Assembly: GCA_017962085.1 (NCBI GenBank)
Contig: JAGCWA010000056.1
Span: 1-53,869 of the forward strand
DNA length: 53,869 nt
Source: Paludibacteraceae bacterium
GTDB lineage: Bacteria > Bacteroidota > Bacteroidia > Bacteroidales > Paludibacteraceae
Reading direction: 5' to 3'
Positions within the stretch are counted from its first letter, which is position 1. Each line of letters opens with the position of its first letter. The notes under the pieces are model-generated. The model made no database searches and was not told the origin of the DNA. It saw only the letters and a list, made by a program, of their open reading frames with translations. This document shows positions 15,238 to 25,100 of this stretch, piece after piece. The translations under genes were made by a program, and so were the position numbers.

Positions 15238-15619
15238 CTTTCCCTTGGATAATCTGCTCTAACACTTTCCTCATGCGCTTCTCCACAAAGGCTTGGGACT
15301 CTATCGTGTCCCCGTTGTAGGTGATGGCGACCTGCATGGTTGCCTCCTCCTTCTCCATCATTTCGAATAGCGCATGTTTGTTTTTGCGGTAAGCCTCCCG
15401 CATCAGTCGTTTCAGTCTGTTCCGGTCTACCGCATGCTTGAATTTACGTTTCGGCGCATTGATTAGACAGCGGACGGGTACTGATTCCTTGGGCACTCTT
15501 TTGTACAGGATGCGGAACGGATATATGAAAAACCGATCGCCCGTATTGTACAACTCGTCAATGGCGGTCTTCCCACACAAGTGTTCCTCTTTTCCAAATG
15601 TGTTTCGGCGTTCCATCAT
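15191..15619 (-). CDS. rnpA: ribonuclease P protein component
   Basis: 142 residues, slightly longer than the typical 115-130 because of a C-terminal extension that overlaps yidD. The signature [20 protein letters not shown] is present, with F-x-x-A-V-x-R-N-x-x-K-R-x-x-R-E. It is the protein cofactor of RNase P, which removes 5' leaders from pre-tRNAs. It is linked with hemD (51 bp upstream on the - strand) and yidD, a Bacteroidales order. Start MMERR; the second Met is equally possible. Confidence 0.92.
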   Translation of the reverse strand: MMERRNTFGKEEHLCGKTAIDELYNTGDRFFIYPFRILYKRVPKESVPVRCLINAPKRKFKHAVDRNRLKRLMREAYRKNKHALFEMMEKEEATMQVAITYNGDTIESQAFVEKRMRKVLEQIIQGKDGTNPGQRRQGAERS

Positions 15620-15670
15620 TGTCGTGTCCGTTATTGTGAAAAAAGTCCAGACATAAGTCCGGACTTTCCG

Positions 15671-16456
15671 CTATTTCTTCTTATTGCACTCCTTCAAGAA
15701 AAGATCCAATGCGGCAGGCATGGATGGCGCGTCGGGGGTAGGAGCCTCCACGTTGACGGTCAATCCAGCGTCCTTCGCCGCCTTCACTGCTGTGGCGCCC
15801 AAGCATCCGATGCAGGTGTCGCCTTGCTTGAAGTCAGGGAAGTTCTTGAACAAGGAAGTGATTCCCGATGGGCTAAAGAACACCAACATATCGTAGTTGA
15901 AGTCCGGATCGTTGGTAAAATCGGTGCTGACTGTCTTGTACATCACCCCTTTGGTGTAGTTGGCGCCGATTTCCTCCATCATCGCAAGGATGTCGTCCTT
16001 GTGGTCCTCCGACACGGATTTGTTTGCGTCGTACACGTCCGCTACGGATACGAGGAACTTCTCGTCCAGGTGTTTCGCCACGACTGGAATCAGATCCTCC
16101 AATTTATTGGATGTTCCGAAGAACACTTTCCTTTTGCGGTATTGGATGTACTTTTGAAGATAAAGGGCGATGGCCTCTGAGACGCAGAAATACTTCATTG
16201 TCTCCGGTACGGTCACCCTCATCTCCGTGCAGAGTCTGAAAAAGTGGTCGATGGCCGCTTTTGCCGTGAAGACAATTGCGGTGTAGTCCAGGATCGCGAT
16301 CTTCTGCTGGCGGAACTCCTTAGCCAATATGGGCTCTACCTTGATGAATGGTTTGAAGTCGATTTTCACCCCATATTTTGTTTCCAAGTCAAAATAGGGT
16401 GACTTTTCAGTCGCCGGTTTGGGTTGTGAAACCAAGATACGTTTAATTCTTGCCAT
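15671..16456 (-). CDS. hemD: uroporphyrinogen-III synthase
   Basis: 261 residues. HemD cyclises hydroxymethylbilane to uroporphyrinogen III in the cytoplasm. The sequence fits the poorly conserved family: AILDYTAIVFTAKAAIDHFF (the IFTSxxAV-type motif), KYFCVSEAIALYLQKYIQYR, and near the end DMLVFFSPSGITSLFKNFPD followed by CIGCLGATAVKAAKDAGLTV. The bilobed HEM4 order is complete. It follows a DUF4271 gene by 21 bp and precedes rnpA, a conserved Bacteroidales cluster. Confidence 0.88.
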   Translation of the reverse strand: MARIKRILVSQPKPATEKSPYFDLETKYGVKIDFKPFIKVEPILAKEFRQQKIAILDYTAIVFTAKAAIDHFFRLCTEMRVTVPETMKYFCVSEAIALYLQKYIQYRKRKVFFGTSNKLEDLIPVVAKHLDEKFLVSVADVYDANKSVSEDHKDDILAMMEEIGANYTKGVMYKTVSTDFTNDPDFNYDMLVFFSPSGITSLFKNFPDFKQGDTCIGCLGATAVKAAKDAGLTVNVEAPTPDAPSMPAALDLFLKECNKKK

Positions 16457-16477
16457 TTTTTCCTTATATTTTTTAAG

Positions 16478-17401
16478 TTATCTCACCCAATCCATCAACC
16501 CTATGACGAGTACAACGGTGGGTAAAATTTCTAGCGTGCAAAGGTACAAAATCAAATAGAAAATAGAGGTTAATCCATTAAAAAAAATCGAAACAATCTT
16601 GTATATGTATAATAATACGGCTATTGCGCAGAATCCGCAGCCTATCCACAATGCGTATATCGCCACGGTGTGGTTGGTGAAAGAAGCCAGCAAAACAACG
16701 GGGAATAGAGCCATGCAGAACGCGAAGCAGATGGTCGCGTAAGAGTGGCGGACAATCCTGAAGGTGCTTTTGTCGTAAAATATGGTGCAGATATAATGGA
16801 CCACAAGTAATTTGAAGGCCACATAGCCGAAGAACAGCAAGAATATAAGCCACAAGGAGTGGAGATAATGCAGGTCTTGGAAGTGGAACAGGTCGGTCCG
16901 TACGAACTGGCAGAAAAGGGTGATGGTAGAGAAGGAAAGAACGGTCATGGCGGCCTTGAAGCCGAACTCATCCGTGATCCTATCGGAGAACACATTGCTT
17001 CGGTTCTTCGGGTAGAAGAACTCCCTCGACGCCTGTATGATGTAGGAGAACCTGGAAGAGAGCACCATCCCGAACCCCAGGAAGAGGATAAGCATAAGAG
17101 GCACGAACCACACCTCTTGCCGGATATTGGAAGGCAACTCCAAGCCGGGCAATCTTGGGATCTCCGTGAGGAATTGTTTCTCCTTCGCCGGTCGCATTTG
17201 GTCTATCTCCCTCCCGATTTTTTCCTGGAACTCCTGGAAACTAGGGATATATCCGGCGGAGGTATCCGTCACCACCACTTCCAATTTCTTCGCCTCCAAC
17301 TCTTCCAGCTCCTTGGCGGATAAACCCACGAAGGGAAACACATCTTTCTGAGATGCGCCTCCCTCCACGGTGTCTTGTAGATTCAGAAGAAGTGGATCCA
17401 T
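16478..17401 (-). CDS. DUF4271 membrane protein
   Basis: 307 residues with a soluble N-terminal third and about six membrane segments from residue 115 on (first: VWFVPLMLILFLGFGMVLSS). It matches the Bacteroidota-specific DUF4271 family, which is regularly found directly upstream of hemD, as here. No function is established. Charged loops such as FYPKNRSNVFSDRITDEFGF between helices are typical. Confidence 0.75.
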   Translation of the reverse strand: MDPLLLNLQDTVEGGASQKDVFPFVGLSAKELEELEAKKLEVVVTDTSAGYIPSFQEFQEKIGREIDQMRPAKEKQFLTEIPRLPGLELPSNIRQEVWFVPLMLILFLGFGMVLSSRFSYIIQASREFFYPKNRSNVFSDRITDEFGFKAAMTVLSFSTITLFCQFVRTDLFHFQDLHYLHSLWLIFLLFFGYVAFKLLVVHYICTIFYDKSTFRIVRHSYATICFAFCMALFPVVLLASFTNHTVAIYALWIGCGFCAIAVLLYIYKIVSIFFNGLTSIFYLILYLCTLEILPTVVLVIGLMDWVR

Positions 17402-17459
17402 CTTTACTTCTCGTTGAATAGTATGTCATTCGTCCGGTCAGGGACGGTTGGTGTACGTT

Positions 17460-17849
17460 TTAGAAATTTGCTCGGATACTTTCCGCTATTTTCGCCATCT
17501 CCTCGGGAGTCAGCTGTTGCTTCTTGGCGAAGTTCAGGTCGCTCTCCTGTGTGATTGGGATGAGGTGCACGTGCGTGTGCGGCACTTCCAATCCTACGAC
17601 CGCCACGGAGATCCTTTTGCAGGGAACAGCCTTCTCGATGGCCTTCGCCACCTTCTTCGAGAACAGCATCAGTCCTGCCAATGTTTGGTCGTCAAGGTGG
17701 AAGATGTAGTCGTCCTCAATCTTCGGAACCACCAATGTATGTCCCTTCTGTACTGGGTTGATGTCCAGGAAGGCGAAATAGTTCTCGTCCTCCGCAATCT
17801 TATAGCATGGGATCTCTCCCTTGATGATCTTCGTGAATATAGTTGCCAT
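17460..17849 (-). CDS. HIT-family (HINT-like) nucleotide hydrolase
   Basis: 129 residues. The histidine triad is at HTHVHLIPI (H-x-H-x-H), preceded by ISVAVVGLEVP. The N-terminus TIFTKIIKGEIPCYKIAEDE and HTLVVPKIE are standard. HINT-type members hydrolyse purine nucleoside phosphoramidates. It follows greA by 13 bp, a fixed pair in Bacteroidales, so the two are probably co-transcribed from the greA promoter. Confidence 0.9.
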   Translation of the reverse strand: MATIFTKIIKGEIPCYKIAEDENYFAFLDINPVQKGHTLVVPKIEDDYIFHLDDQTLAGLMLFSKKVAKAIEKAVPCKRISVAVVGLEVPHTHVHLIPITQESDLNFAKKQQLTPEEMAKIAESIRANF

Positions 17850-17862
17850 GTTCTATGTCTAT

Positions 17863-18333
17863 TTAGAAAGAAATGCTTACCACCTCGAAAGGAATCTTGC
17901 CGGCAGGCACGTTCACTTCCACCACGTCGCCCACCTTCTTGCCGAGGAGCGCTTGCGCGATCGGTGTGTTGACGGCCAATTTACCCTCTTTGAGGTTCGC
18001 CTCATGCTCCGACACCAGCGTATATGTCATGGTAGCCCCGTTCTTTTTGTTCTTGATCTGGACCTTGTTCAACAGTTGGACAACATCGGTGTTGAGTCTT
18101 GACGCATCGATGATTTTCGCATTGAGAATCTTCTCCTTAAGCAGTGAGATTTTGGACTCCAAAAGTCCCTGTGCCTCCTTCGCCGCGTCATATTCCGCAT
18201 TCTCGGACAGGTCACCTTTGTCGCGGGCTTCCGCTATTTGTTTGGAGATGTTCGGACGTTCCACAGTTTCCATGTGCTTTAACTCCTCCATCATTTTGTT
18301 GTACCCTTCTTCGGTAACATAAGAAACAGCCAT
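17863..18333 (-). CDS. greA: transcription elongation factor GreA
   Basis: 156 residues, full length. The N-terminal coiled coil (EEGYNKMMEELKHMETVERP through ISKQIAEARDKGDLSENAEY) carries the acidic tip residues D and E of GDLSENAEY. The C-terminal FKBP-like domain ends in PAGKIPFEVVSISF. It rescues backtracked RNA polymerase by stimulating transcript cleavage. It has its own consensus promoter with a leader of about 125 nt that contains a small hairpin (CCGA/TCGG) followed by a T-rich run on the - strand. Confidence 0.95.
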   Translation of the reverse strand: MAVSYVTEEGYNKMMEELKHMETVERPNISKQIAEARDKGDLSENAEYDAAKEAQGLLESKISLLKEKILNAKIIDASRLNTDVVQLLNKVQIKNKKNGATMTYTLVSEHEANLKEGKLAVNTPIAQALLGKKVGDVVEVNVPAGKIPFEVVSISF

Positions 18334-18466
18334 GATATACTATTTAAAGGTTTGTGTTTTGTGTTATTACTTCTCTCGCCTGTGTTTCGGCACGGCATAA
18401 CAAAAAGAATCCCGACTTTCATCGGAACTCTTCGGTAAATGTTCGTATGTGCCATTACAGACATAG

Positions 18467-18498
18467 CAAAGGTAGGTTATCTTTTTTACTTTTCCAAA
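18467..18498 (-). promoter_or_regulatory. greA-HIT promoter
   Basis: On the - strand, TTTG (18495-18498), a 20-bp spacer, then TACCTTTG (18467-18474): a complete match to the Bacteroidota sigma-ABfr consensus TTTG-N19-21-TAnnTTTG. Confidence 0.8.
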
Positions 18499-18620
18499 TC
18501 AAGGAAGATTCTTTCCGTTAATTTTGAATGATTTTTAAGAACTTTTAGAACTCATTGGAGTCGGACCTTTGTGGGTAGAAGTTGATTTATTAGTTTCGCG
18601 GTGCGATAGCGAGGTATACC

Positions 18621-19418
18621 ATGTTCGAGAAAGCGGTAAATTTTTACAATCGATTGCTGTCGATGTGGAATTCCGTCTTGCGGTGGGGCTTGAAATTGCC
18701 CTTCTCCAAGGTGGATAGGGTGCGTTATCTGCGCCGTGTATTCTCCAAGCATGTGGAGGGCGAGGATCAAATGGCTCTCTTGCTGAATGAGAGTCCTTCC
18801 GCTGTTTTGCCTGATTGCCTCATCGAAAAGGTGGTGCGGAAGGAGATCCATCGCCATGCTTGGTGGGTGACGCTCATCTCCTTGGTGTGCGCCATTCCAC
18901 CGGACGGATGGCTGATGTGGGCGCTGATCTTGGTGGATTTCGTGCAATTTCAGGTCTTCGTCTTTATCATCCTGCAGAAGATGTTGTACATCTACGGGTG
19001 CAAGGAGCTCCATGCGCAGGACTCCCTGAAGGAGGAGCGGTCGCTGGATGTGATGATGCTGATGATTTCGGTGGTGATGATAGGCAAGAGCCAGGTGAGA
19101 CGTCTCGCGAAGTCGGCTTTCGGCTTGGCGGTCAAGCAGGTGATCCAACGGTTCGCCGCCCGTCTGATGACGAGGCTGGTGGTGCTGAACTTCCTGCGGC
19201 AGATGGCTAAATGGTTCGGCATCGTCCTGACGAAGGAGATGGTGGTCGCCGGGCTCTCCATGATCGTGCCTCTGATATGCGCCCTGATTTCAGGACTGAT
19301 CTCGCTGTGGTTGTTTATGCCGATGGTAAAAAAACTACATCGCCATCTCCGGGAGTTGTCCAATGAAGGCAAAGATCCCGTGGAGGTGACGATGCAGGAG
19401 TGCTTGTCCGAACGTTAG
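18621..19418 (+). CDS. membrane protein, EcsC-like
   Basis: 265 residues with three or four hydrophobic segments, for example residues 75-90 and 92-118 (WLMWALILVDFVQFQVFVFI) and about 215-235. The run 'VVRKEIHRHAWWVTLISLVC ... IPPDGW ... YIYG' resembles EcsC-type proteins, which lack a proven biochemical role. The + strand orientation sets it apart from its neighbours, and its end overlaps the end of the converging dsrE-like gene by 4 nt. Other possibility: an unclassified inner-membrane protein. Confidence 0.5.
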   Translation: MFEKAVNFYNRLLSMWNSVLRWGLKLPFSKVDRVRYLRRVFSKHVEGEDQMALLLNESPSAVLPDCLIEKVVRKEIHRHAWWVTLISLVCAIPPDGWLMWALILVDFVQFQVFVFIILQKMLYIYGCKELHAQDSLKEERSLDVMMLMISVVMIGKSQVRRLAKSAFGLAVKQVIQRFAARLMTRLVVLNFLRQMAKWFGIVLTKEMVVAGLSMIVPLICALISGLISLWLFMPMVKKLHRHLRELSNEGKDPVEVTMQECLSER

Positions 19419-19840
19419 AAGGTAAGCACTATCTGATTCTTTTTCACAAGGTTATACAAGTCTTCGATGCAAGTCACCTTGCAGATTTTGGAGCCCTCTT
19501 TCTTGCGGCTCTGCAGGCATGTCTTGCAGCCCATGATGACACCGCCTTGGTCGATGAAGTTGTCCACCTGACTCTTGATGTTCTCATCCTTCTCCATCAT
19601 CTCCTCCACCTCGACGCCCTTGCCGAGGAGGAATATCTCCACCTGGTTGTCCCACTCCTGTGCATAGTTGGCGAAGCGGAATGCGTTGAAGACGGTCTCC
19701 GTGTCGTTGGAGTACATGACGATGCCTATGCTCTTAGGCTCTTGTGGGTCGTTGTACTTGATGTCCTTTTTGATTGCTTGGGCTGAGAGGCTTATGATCC
19801 CTGCGAGGAAGAAGACGGTCAGTATAAGAATTTTCTTCAT
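19415..19840 (-). CDS. exported DsrE/DsrF-like protein
   Basis: 141 residues with a cleavable signal peptide (residues 1-21, ending LSAQA). The mature part has the DsrE-like alpha/beta order: IGIVMYSNDTETVFNAFRFA, a QVEIFLLGKGVEV strand, VDNFIDQGGVIMGCKTC and a final IVLTF. The GCKTC pair sits where DsrE-type proteins keep their reactive cysteine, so a periplasmic sulfur-transfer or redox role is likely but not shown. It starts 3 bp after the AraC-type gene and is surely co-transcribed with it. Confidence 0.75.
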   Translation of the reverse strand: MKKILILTVFFLAGIISLSAQAIKKDIKYNDPQEPKSIGIVMYSNDTETVFNAFRFANYAQEWDNQVEIFLLGKGVEVEEMMEKDENIKSQVDNFIDQGGVIMGCKTCLQSRKKEGSKICKVTCIEDLYNLVKKNQIVLTF

Positions 19841-19843
19841 GAT

Positions 19844-20728
19844 TTAAAACGATTTTGTTCTGTATTCTATTGGTGAGACACCCACGTATTTGCGGAAATA
19901 GCGGCAGAAGAACGACGGGTTCTGGAAGTTTAGGTCATTGGATATCTGCTTGATGGTCATGTTGGTGTTTTTCAGCAACACCTTCGCCTCTTGGATGAGG
20001 AACCCTTGTATGGTTTCGCTCGGTGTCTTATTGACCGCCTGTTTGACGGCCATCGAGAGGTATTTCGGGGAGATGCACAGCTTGTCCGCATAGAAGGCGA
20101 CGGAGTGCTCCACCTTGAAGTTCTGGCTGGCGAGTTGGAAGAAGTTCTGGAAGATCTGCATCTCCCTTGTCAAATATGATTTCTGGGAATCCTCCTTGAT
20201 GCAGGCGTTGCAAAGTTCGTGCAGGAAGGATACGATCTGCATCTTGACGATTTCCCTTCTGTACTTGTTGGTGGTGTCGTTGCAGCAATCGGAGAGCTTC
20301 TTGATGTAGGAGAGGATCATCTGCCCCTCCTCCTCCGTGACGCTGTGGTTCACGGTGCGGATCATCGCGTCGAGGGAGTTCCAGATGGACGAGCAGAGGG
20401 AAATCACCTCTTTTCCGTACTTCTGCGAAAAGACGAGGAAGGTCGCCTTAGGGGAATCCATTTCGTTGATGTTCAGCACACATTCCGGAGACAACAACAT
20501 GACGTTATTGGCCGACACATTGTAGTTGATCGTGTTGATGGAGATCTGCGCTTTCCCTGAAATGCAGAAGGCCACCACGAAGTTTTTCATACGCACGGGA
20601 TAGGACGGTTTGGGGATCTGGTAGATGTCGTTGTTGTTCACCACCATCACCTCCTCATCCAAAAAAGATAGGGTTGGTATCTTCTTGAAATCCTGAATCG
20701 TGATTATGTTCAATTTTTCTTGCTTCAT
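19844..20728 (-). CDS. AraC-family transcriptional regulator
   Basis: 294 residues. The N-terminal two thirds form a cupin-like sensing domain; the C-terminus (about 190-294) has the two helix-turn-helix units of AraC/XylS: SVAFYADKLCISPKYLSMAV, then MTIKQISNDLNFQNPSFFCR with the closing FRKYVGVSPIEYR. It probably regulates itself and the dsrE-like gene downstream. The effector is unknown. Confidence 0.88.
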   Translation of the reverse strand: MKQEKLNIITIQDFKKIPTLSFLDEEVMVVNNNDIYQIPKPSYPVRMKNFVVAFCISGKAQISINTINYNVSANNVMLLSPECVLNINEMDSPKATFLVFSQKYGKEVISLCSSIWNSLDAMIRTVNHSVTEEEGQMILSYIKKLSDCCNDTTNKYRREIVKMQIVSFLHELCNACIKEDSQKSYLTREMQIFQNFFQLASQNFKVEHSVAFYADKLCISPKYLSMAVKQAVNKTPSETIQGFLIQEAKVLLKNTNMTIKQISNDLNFQNPSFFCRYFRKYVGVSPIEYRTKSF

Positions 20729-20825
20729 TGCAAAAATATCCTAGATATGACGCGAATATAGTCATATTTTTCATTTTTGGGTTTGATAAGTTGAAGTTTG
20801 TGTCATAAACAATGAATATTGTGTC

Positions 20826-20856
20826 TTTGTTTTTTCATATATTAAAAGGAAATTTG
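20826..20856 (+). promoter_or_regulatory. promoter of the acyl carrier protein gene
   Basis: TTTG (20826-20829), 19-bp spacer, GAAATTTG (20849-20856), one mismatch from TAnnTTTG. Transcription would start near 20863, giving a leader of about 33 nt. Confidence 0.65.
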
Positions 20857-20895
20857 CAACGTAAATATTGAAGTCTAATTTAACTATAGATAAGA

Positions 20896-21135
20896 ATGGA
20901 TAAAAATGAATTAATTGAAAAAGTGAATAGGGTATTGTCCGACGAGTTTGAGGTAGAGATCTCTGAGATTGCAGCAGACAAGAACATCAAGGAGACTTTG
21001 AACTTGGATAGTTTGAGTTTGGTCGATTTGGTGGCCTTGATAGAGGAGGAGTTCAGCGTGAAGATCCAGGGCTCCGAAATGTCTTCCATCCAAACGTTCG
21101 GAAACTTATACGATTATCTCGCCAATAAGGCTTAA
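20896..21135 (+). CDS. acyl carrier protein, orphan
   Basis: 79 residues, acidic, with the phosphopantetheine site at LDSLSLVDL (the serine of DSL carries the prosthetic group) and the helix IEEEFSVKIQGSEM. It carries acyl chains as thioesters in the cytoplasm. No fatty-acid synthesis gene is adjacent, and it has its own promoter and terminator, so it may not be the main AcpP; a dedicated role, for example in aryl-polyene or lipid synthesis, is possible. Confidence 0.85.
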   Translation: MDKNELIEKVNRVLSDEFEVEISEIAADKNIKETLNLDSLSLVDLVALIEEEFSVKIQGSEMSSIQTFGNLYDYLANKA

Positions 21136-21169
21136 AGTATAAATCTAAAGCATGACGAATTGTTTATGC

Positions 21170-21202
21170 AAGGTGTCGATACCTGACATCGACACCTTTT
21201 TT
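21170..21202 (+). terminator. terminator of the acyl carrier protein gene
   Basis: Ten-base stem AGGTGTCGAT (21171-21180) / ATCGACACCT (21188-21197), 7-nt loop, followed by a run of T to 21202. It lies 35 bp after the stop. It may also end the converging CAP gene, but the - strand side lacks a T run. Confidence 0.85.
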
Positions 21203-21225
21203 GTACCCTTTCGGGTCGTGATCCG

Positions 21226-21990
21226 TCACTTCGACAAGACTACAAAATCCTGCACACAAACGTATTTATAGCCGTCGACAGGTCCCTCTCCGAGTGCCAC
21301 GCCGATTCTGTCGTACACGATGTTCCCCTTCCCTAGAATCGTCTTCCTGTGGCCAAGCGACTCCACTCCATTGTCCACAAGCAGTTGAAGCGTAAAGTCC
21401 AATGCCAAGTCTTTGGACGACGTCCTTGCCCCGATATTCTCCGAGGTCGCGCGGACGTTTTGGACGAATTTCTTTATCCTGGTGCCTGGTGAGTCTCCGT
21501 TGGGCGAACTATGCTCGAACTGTTGACTCTCTTTCATCTCCTGTATATGATAGGCGGCGGCCTGATGGAGTTCCTTCAGTGGAACAAACATCGGCAAGTC
21601 CCGCGTATTCCTCAAATCCTCGTAGAGGGATTGTATGTTCTCGCTTGTTTCCCCTTTGAGGTAAGGGGTAAGGTACTCTTGAGCGAAACGGTCCCCGTCG
21701 AGCCTTGCCAGATTGCACAGAAGGACCATCTGTCTTTCAGCGGGAGACATATAATCGGCGTCAGCGGCCGTGTTGGCATACTTCATCTCCTCATCCGTGA
21801 AGAGATGGATCACCTTGGGTTCCTCCTTGTCCTTGATCGGATCTTTGTCCTTTTCTTCGGGGAGTTTCTCTTTGTCTTTATTCTCCTGGGGATTCATATA
21901 GTCGTCATCCCAATCTTCTTCGAAGCAGGATACACCTATGCCTTGGAAAAGTAGGCAGGTCAGGCTTAGTAGTAGAATGTTCTTTTTCAT
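21226..21990 (-). CDS. CAP-domain lipoprotein
   Basis: 254 residues. A lipoprotein signal ends at GIGVSC (Cys about 22), followed by an acidic, lysine-rich spacer (residues 23-60, EKDKDPIKDKEEP). Residues 80-250 are a CAP/SCP-PR1 domain: LCNLARLDGDRFA (helix 1), AAYHIQEMKES, HSSPNGDSPGTRI, SENIG and LGHRKTILG. The family's His-Glu-Glu-His cavity residues are represented by HSSP, SENIG and GHR. Bacterial CAP proteins are secreted and of uncertain role. The long charged linker suggests it extends from the outer membrane. Confidence 0.8.
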   Translation of the reverse strand: MKKNILLLSLTCLLFQGIGVSCFEEDWDDDYMNPQENKDKEKLPEEKDKDPIKDKEEPKVIHLFTDEEMKYANTAADADYMSPAERQMVLLCNLARLDGDRFAQEYLTPYLKGETSENIQSLYEDLRNTRDLPMFVPLKELHQAAAYHIQEMKESQQFEHSSPNGDSPGTRIKKFVQNVRATSENIGARTSSKDLALDFTLQLLVDNGVESLGHRKTILGKGNIVYDRIGVALGEGPVDGYKYVCVQDFVVLSK

Positions 21991-22157
21991 GGCGCTGCGT
22001 ATTAAGAGATGGTACTATTCGTTTCCTTTGGGAGAATAGATTGCCCTTTTCGCAGATGATGCGTTTTCCATGAATATAAGAAATAAAAACGTCTTATGCA
22101 AGGTTTTGACCTGAAAATTTTCTATTTGGCTATTACGATTTACTATTTAATCAGTTC

Positions 22158-25100
22158 TTACTTCTGGTTCGCCTTGGATGGCAAGTACCCGAAGAAATCG
22201 CGGAACTTCTTGGTGAAGTAGGATGGGTCGTTGAATCCGACATCGTAGGCGACATCGGAGACGTTGGCGTCGGAATGGGCGTCCTGCAACATTTTCAGGG
22301 CGGTGTTCAGCCTATATTCGGTAAGGACCTCCAACGGTGTTTTCCCTGTCATGGAGCGAATCTTCCTGTTGAGGGTCGGCTGACTGACCGCCATGCCCTT
22401 GGCCAAGTCTTCCACGGAAGTCTGACTATCGACGTACTTCTCTTTGACCACTTCCAGGAAGGCTTTCAGGAATGGGTTGATAGCCTCCTCGGCGGCCACC
22501 ACCTCCTCCTTCGTCTCTTTTCCACCCTCTTGGTAGAGGTAGTCGCTCAATATCTTCTTCTGGTGCTTTTGGCGGACATCCAGTATGTTGGTCAACTTGA
22601 GAAGCAGTTCGGATTGGCTGAACGGCTTGGCGATATAGTCGATGGCACCGCTGAGGAGACCTAATAAGCGGTCGCTCTCCTCGTTCTTCGCAGAGATGAA
22701 CAAAATCGGTATGTGTTTGGTGTTCGGGTGTTGCCCGAGCGCCTGGCTCATCTCGATACCGTTCATGTTCGGCATCTCCACATCGCTGAGGATGACATCC
22801 GGTTGCTGCTTCTCCGCTATCTCCAGGGCCTCCTTTCCGTCCTTGGCCACAATGGTCTGCAGGTAATCGTCCATCATGTTCTTGATGTTGTTGCAGATGA
22901 GCGGGTCATCGTCCACAACCAATAGGGTGTTGCCTTCGAGGATGGTCCTATCGATGGACATCTCCGGTGTCTTCTCCGCAGGAAGGTCAACGACCTCCAA
23001 CTCCTTGTTGGAGGATGGTAGGGTGATGAGGATTGTAGTACCCTCCCCTAGTCTACTCTTCACGGAGAGGCTTCCGTTGTTGCGAGACACGTAGTCTTGG
23101 CAGATGCGGAAACCGAGTCCGGTGCCCTTCTCGTTTTCGGTGCCCGGTGTTGTCGCGTTGCCACCGTTGAGGAGTTGGCTCAGTTGCTCCTCGCTCATGC
23201 CCACGCCTGAGTCGGATATCTCGATGAATGTCTTCTCCCCCTCCTGCCAACCGTTGATGCGGATGGTGCCTTCCCTTGGGGTGAACTTGATGGCGTTGCT
23301 CAGCAGGTTGCGTATGGCGGTGCCCATCATCCGCGAGTCCGCATAGGCGTAGTGGCTCAGCCTGAAGTGTTGCTCCAGGGTTATCTTTTTATCCTCCATC
23401 ATTCCTTTGAGAAGTAGGATGACGTTGTTGGTGACGAATTTGAGGTCGATGTCGCTCGGGTGGCAGATGATTTCGTCTCGCTTGGACTTCGCCCAATCAA
23501 GGAGCTTCAGCATCTCCCGCTGCAGCGTCACCGAGGATTGGTAGGTCTCTCCGATGAGGTCCCGCTTATCCGTGTCGCTCATCTGTTTCTCTTTCCCCAG
23601 CCATGTTTCGAGGGCACCCACAATGGCGAACATCGGGTTCTTCAGGTCATGGGCGATGACGGAGATCAGGCGGTCTTTGTCCTGCAGCACCTGCTTGAGT
23701 TCGGTGGTGCGTTCGTCCACTTTCTTCTGGAGTATGATCTGCTCTTCCTCCAGCTTTCGCATTCTCCTTCTGAAAATGAGGAGGATGACGGAGAAGATGA
23801 GAAGGGTCATGAGTAGGCGGAACCACCAAGTGGACCACCAAGGCGGAAGCACATGGATCTTCATGGTTATCCTTCTACCCACGCACTCTATGTAAGGGCG
23901 GAAGGCCTCCACTTCCAGTTCATAGTCGCCTGTAGGTATATGGTTGAAGTTGATATGCCTCGTGTTGTCTATCTCGATCCAGTCCTCCTGCATGCCTTTC
24001 AGCCTGTAACGGAGCTTCACCTTGTTCGATTTCGCATGGTCGATGATGTCCACGGTGATGGTGATGTCCGTCATGCCGTGGCTGAGTGTCAGCTCATGTA
24101 TGTCGCGCATGTTGCCGGCCTCCAGAACGGAGGTGCCGGGGGCTATTTTTTTTCTTGAGATATAGAGTTCGGAGAATCCCATATAGCTGATGGCCGTATC
24201 CGGGACGATATGGGCGGGGTCGAAGGTGTAGAAGCCTCCGTTGGTGCCGAAATAGATTCTTCCCTTGGAGTCTCTGAACCCGGCCTTGATGTAGAAGAAG
24301 GATTGGGCGATGTCGTTATAGTCTCCATGCAAGTGGCTATACTCCTCCTTTTCGCAGTCGAAGGAGATGATTCCGTCGAAGGAGGCTGCCCAGAATTTAC
24401 CCGTGAGGTCTTGGATGATGATCCTGTAGAAATAATCAGGCAGGAAATCCAGCCTTTTCACCTCCTTCCCATCGCTACTATACTTGAAGATACCGTGGTT
24501 GCTGGTGGCGAAGAGGTTCCCCTCCGGGTCGCACACGGCATCGAAGATGACGAGCGGGTCGTGTGATTTGTTCATGAAGAGTTCCGGATAGATGGCGCGG
24601 GTATTGTTCCCCTCGACATACCACAGCATATTGGTGGAGAGCACCCAAAGGGAGGAGTCCTTCCCAGGGATCACCTTGGCGATCCATTTGCTGACGATGG
24701 AGGGGAACGAGTCGTCGTGCAGGCACAGTTTGCTCCATTTGTCATGCTTCAGGTAGAGGTCGTCGTTGGCGGTACATGCCCACAGCACACCATTCGGGGT
24801 CCGTCCGACGCTAAAGAACATCCGAATAGGATTCGTGATGCCATCGAGTGTCATGGAGTGGGCGGAGCCGTCCCTCGGGTCGAATTCAAGCAATCCGGCG
24901 CCCCATGTGGCTGCGATGACCTTTCCGTCGCCGGCATATACGCCTGTGACGTTGTTGTTAGGCAAATCATAGTGTTTGATTTCCTGCATGTCGCCGGAGA
25001 GCGTGTAGATACCGTCACCGTCCGTTCCCACGATGATGGTACCGTCCTTGTCCTCCTGGAAGGAGGAGCAGACCTCAGTCGGGAAGCCAATGTCACCCGA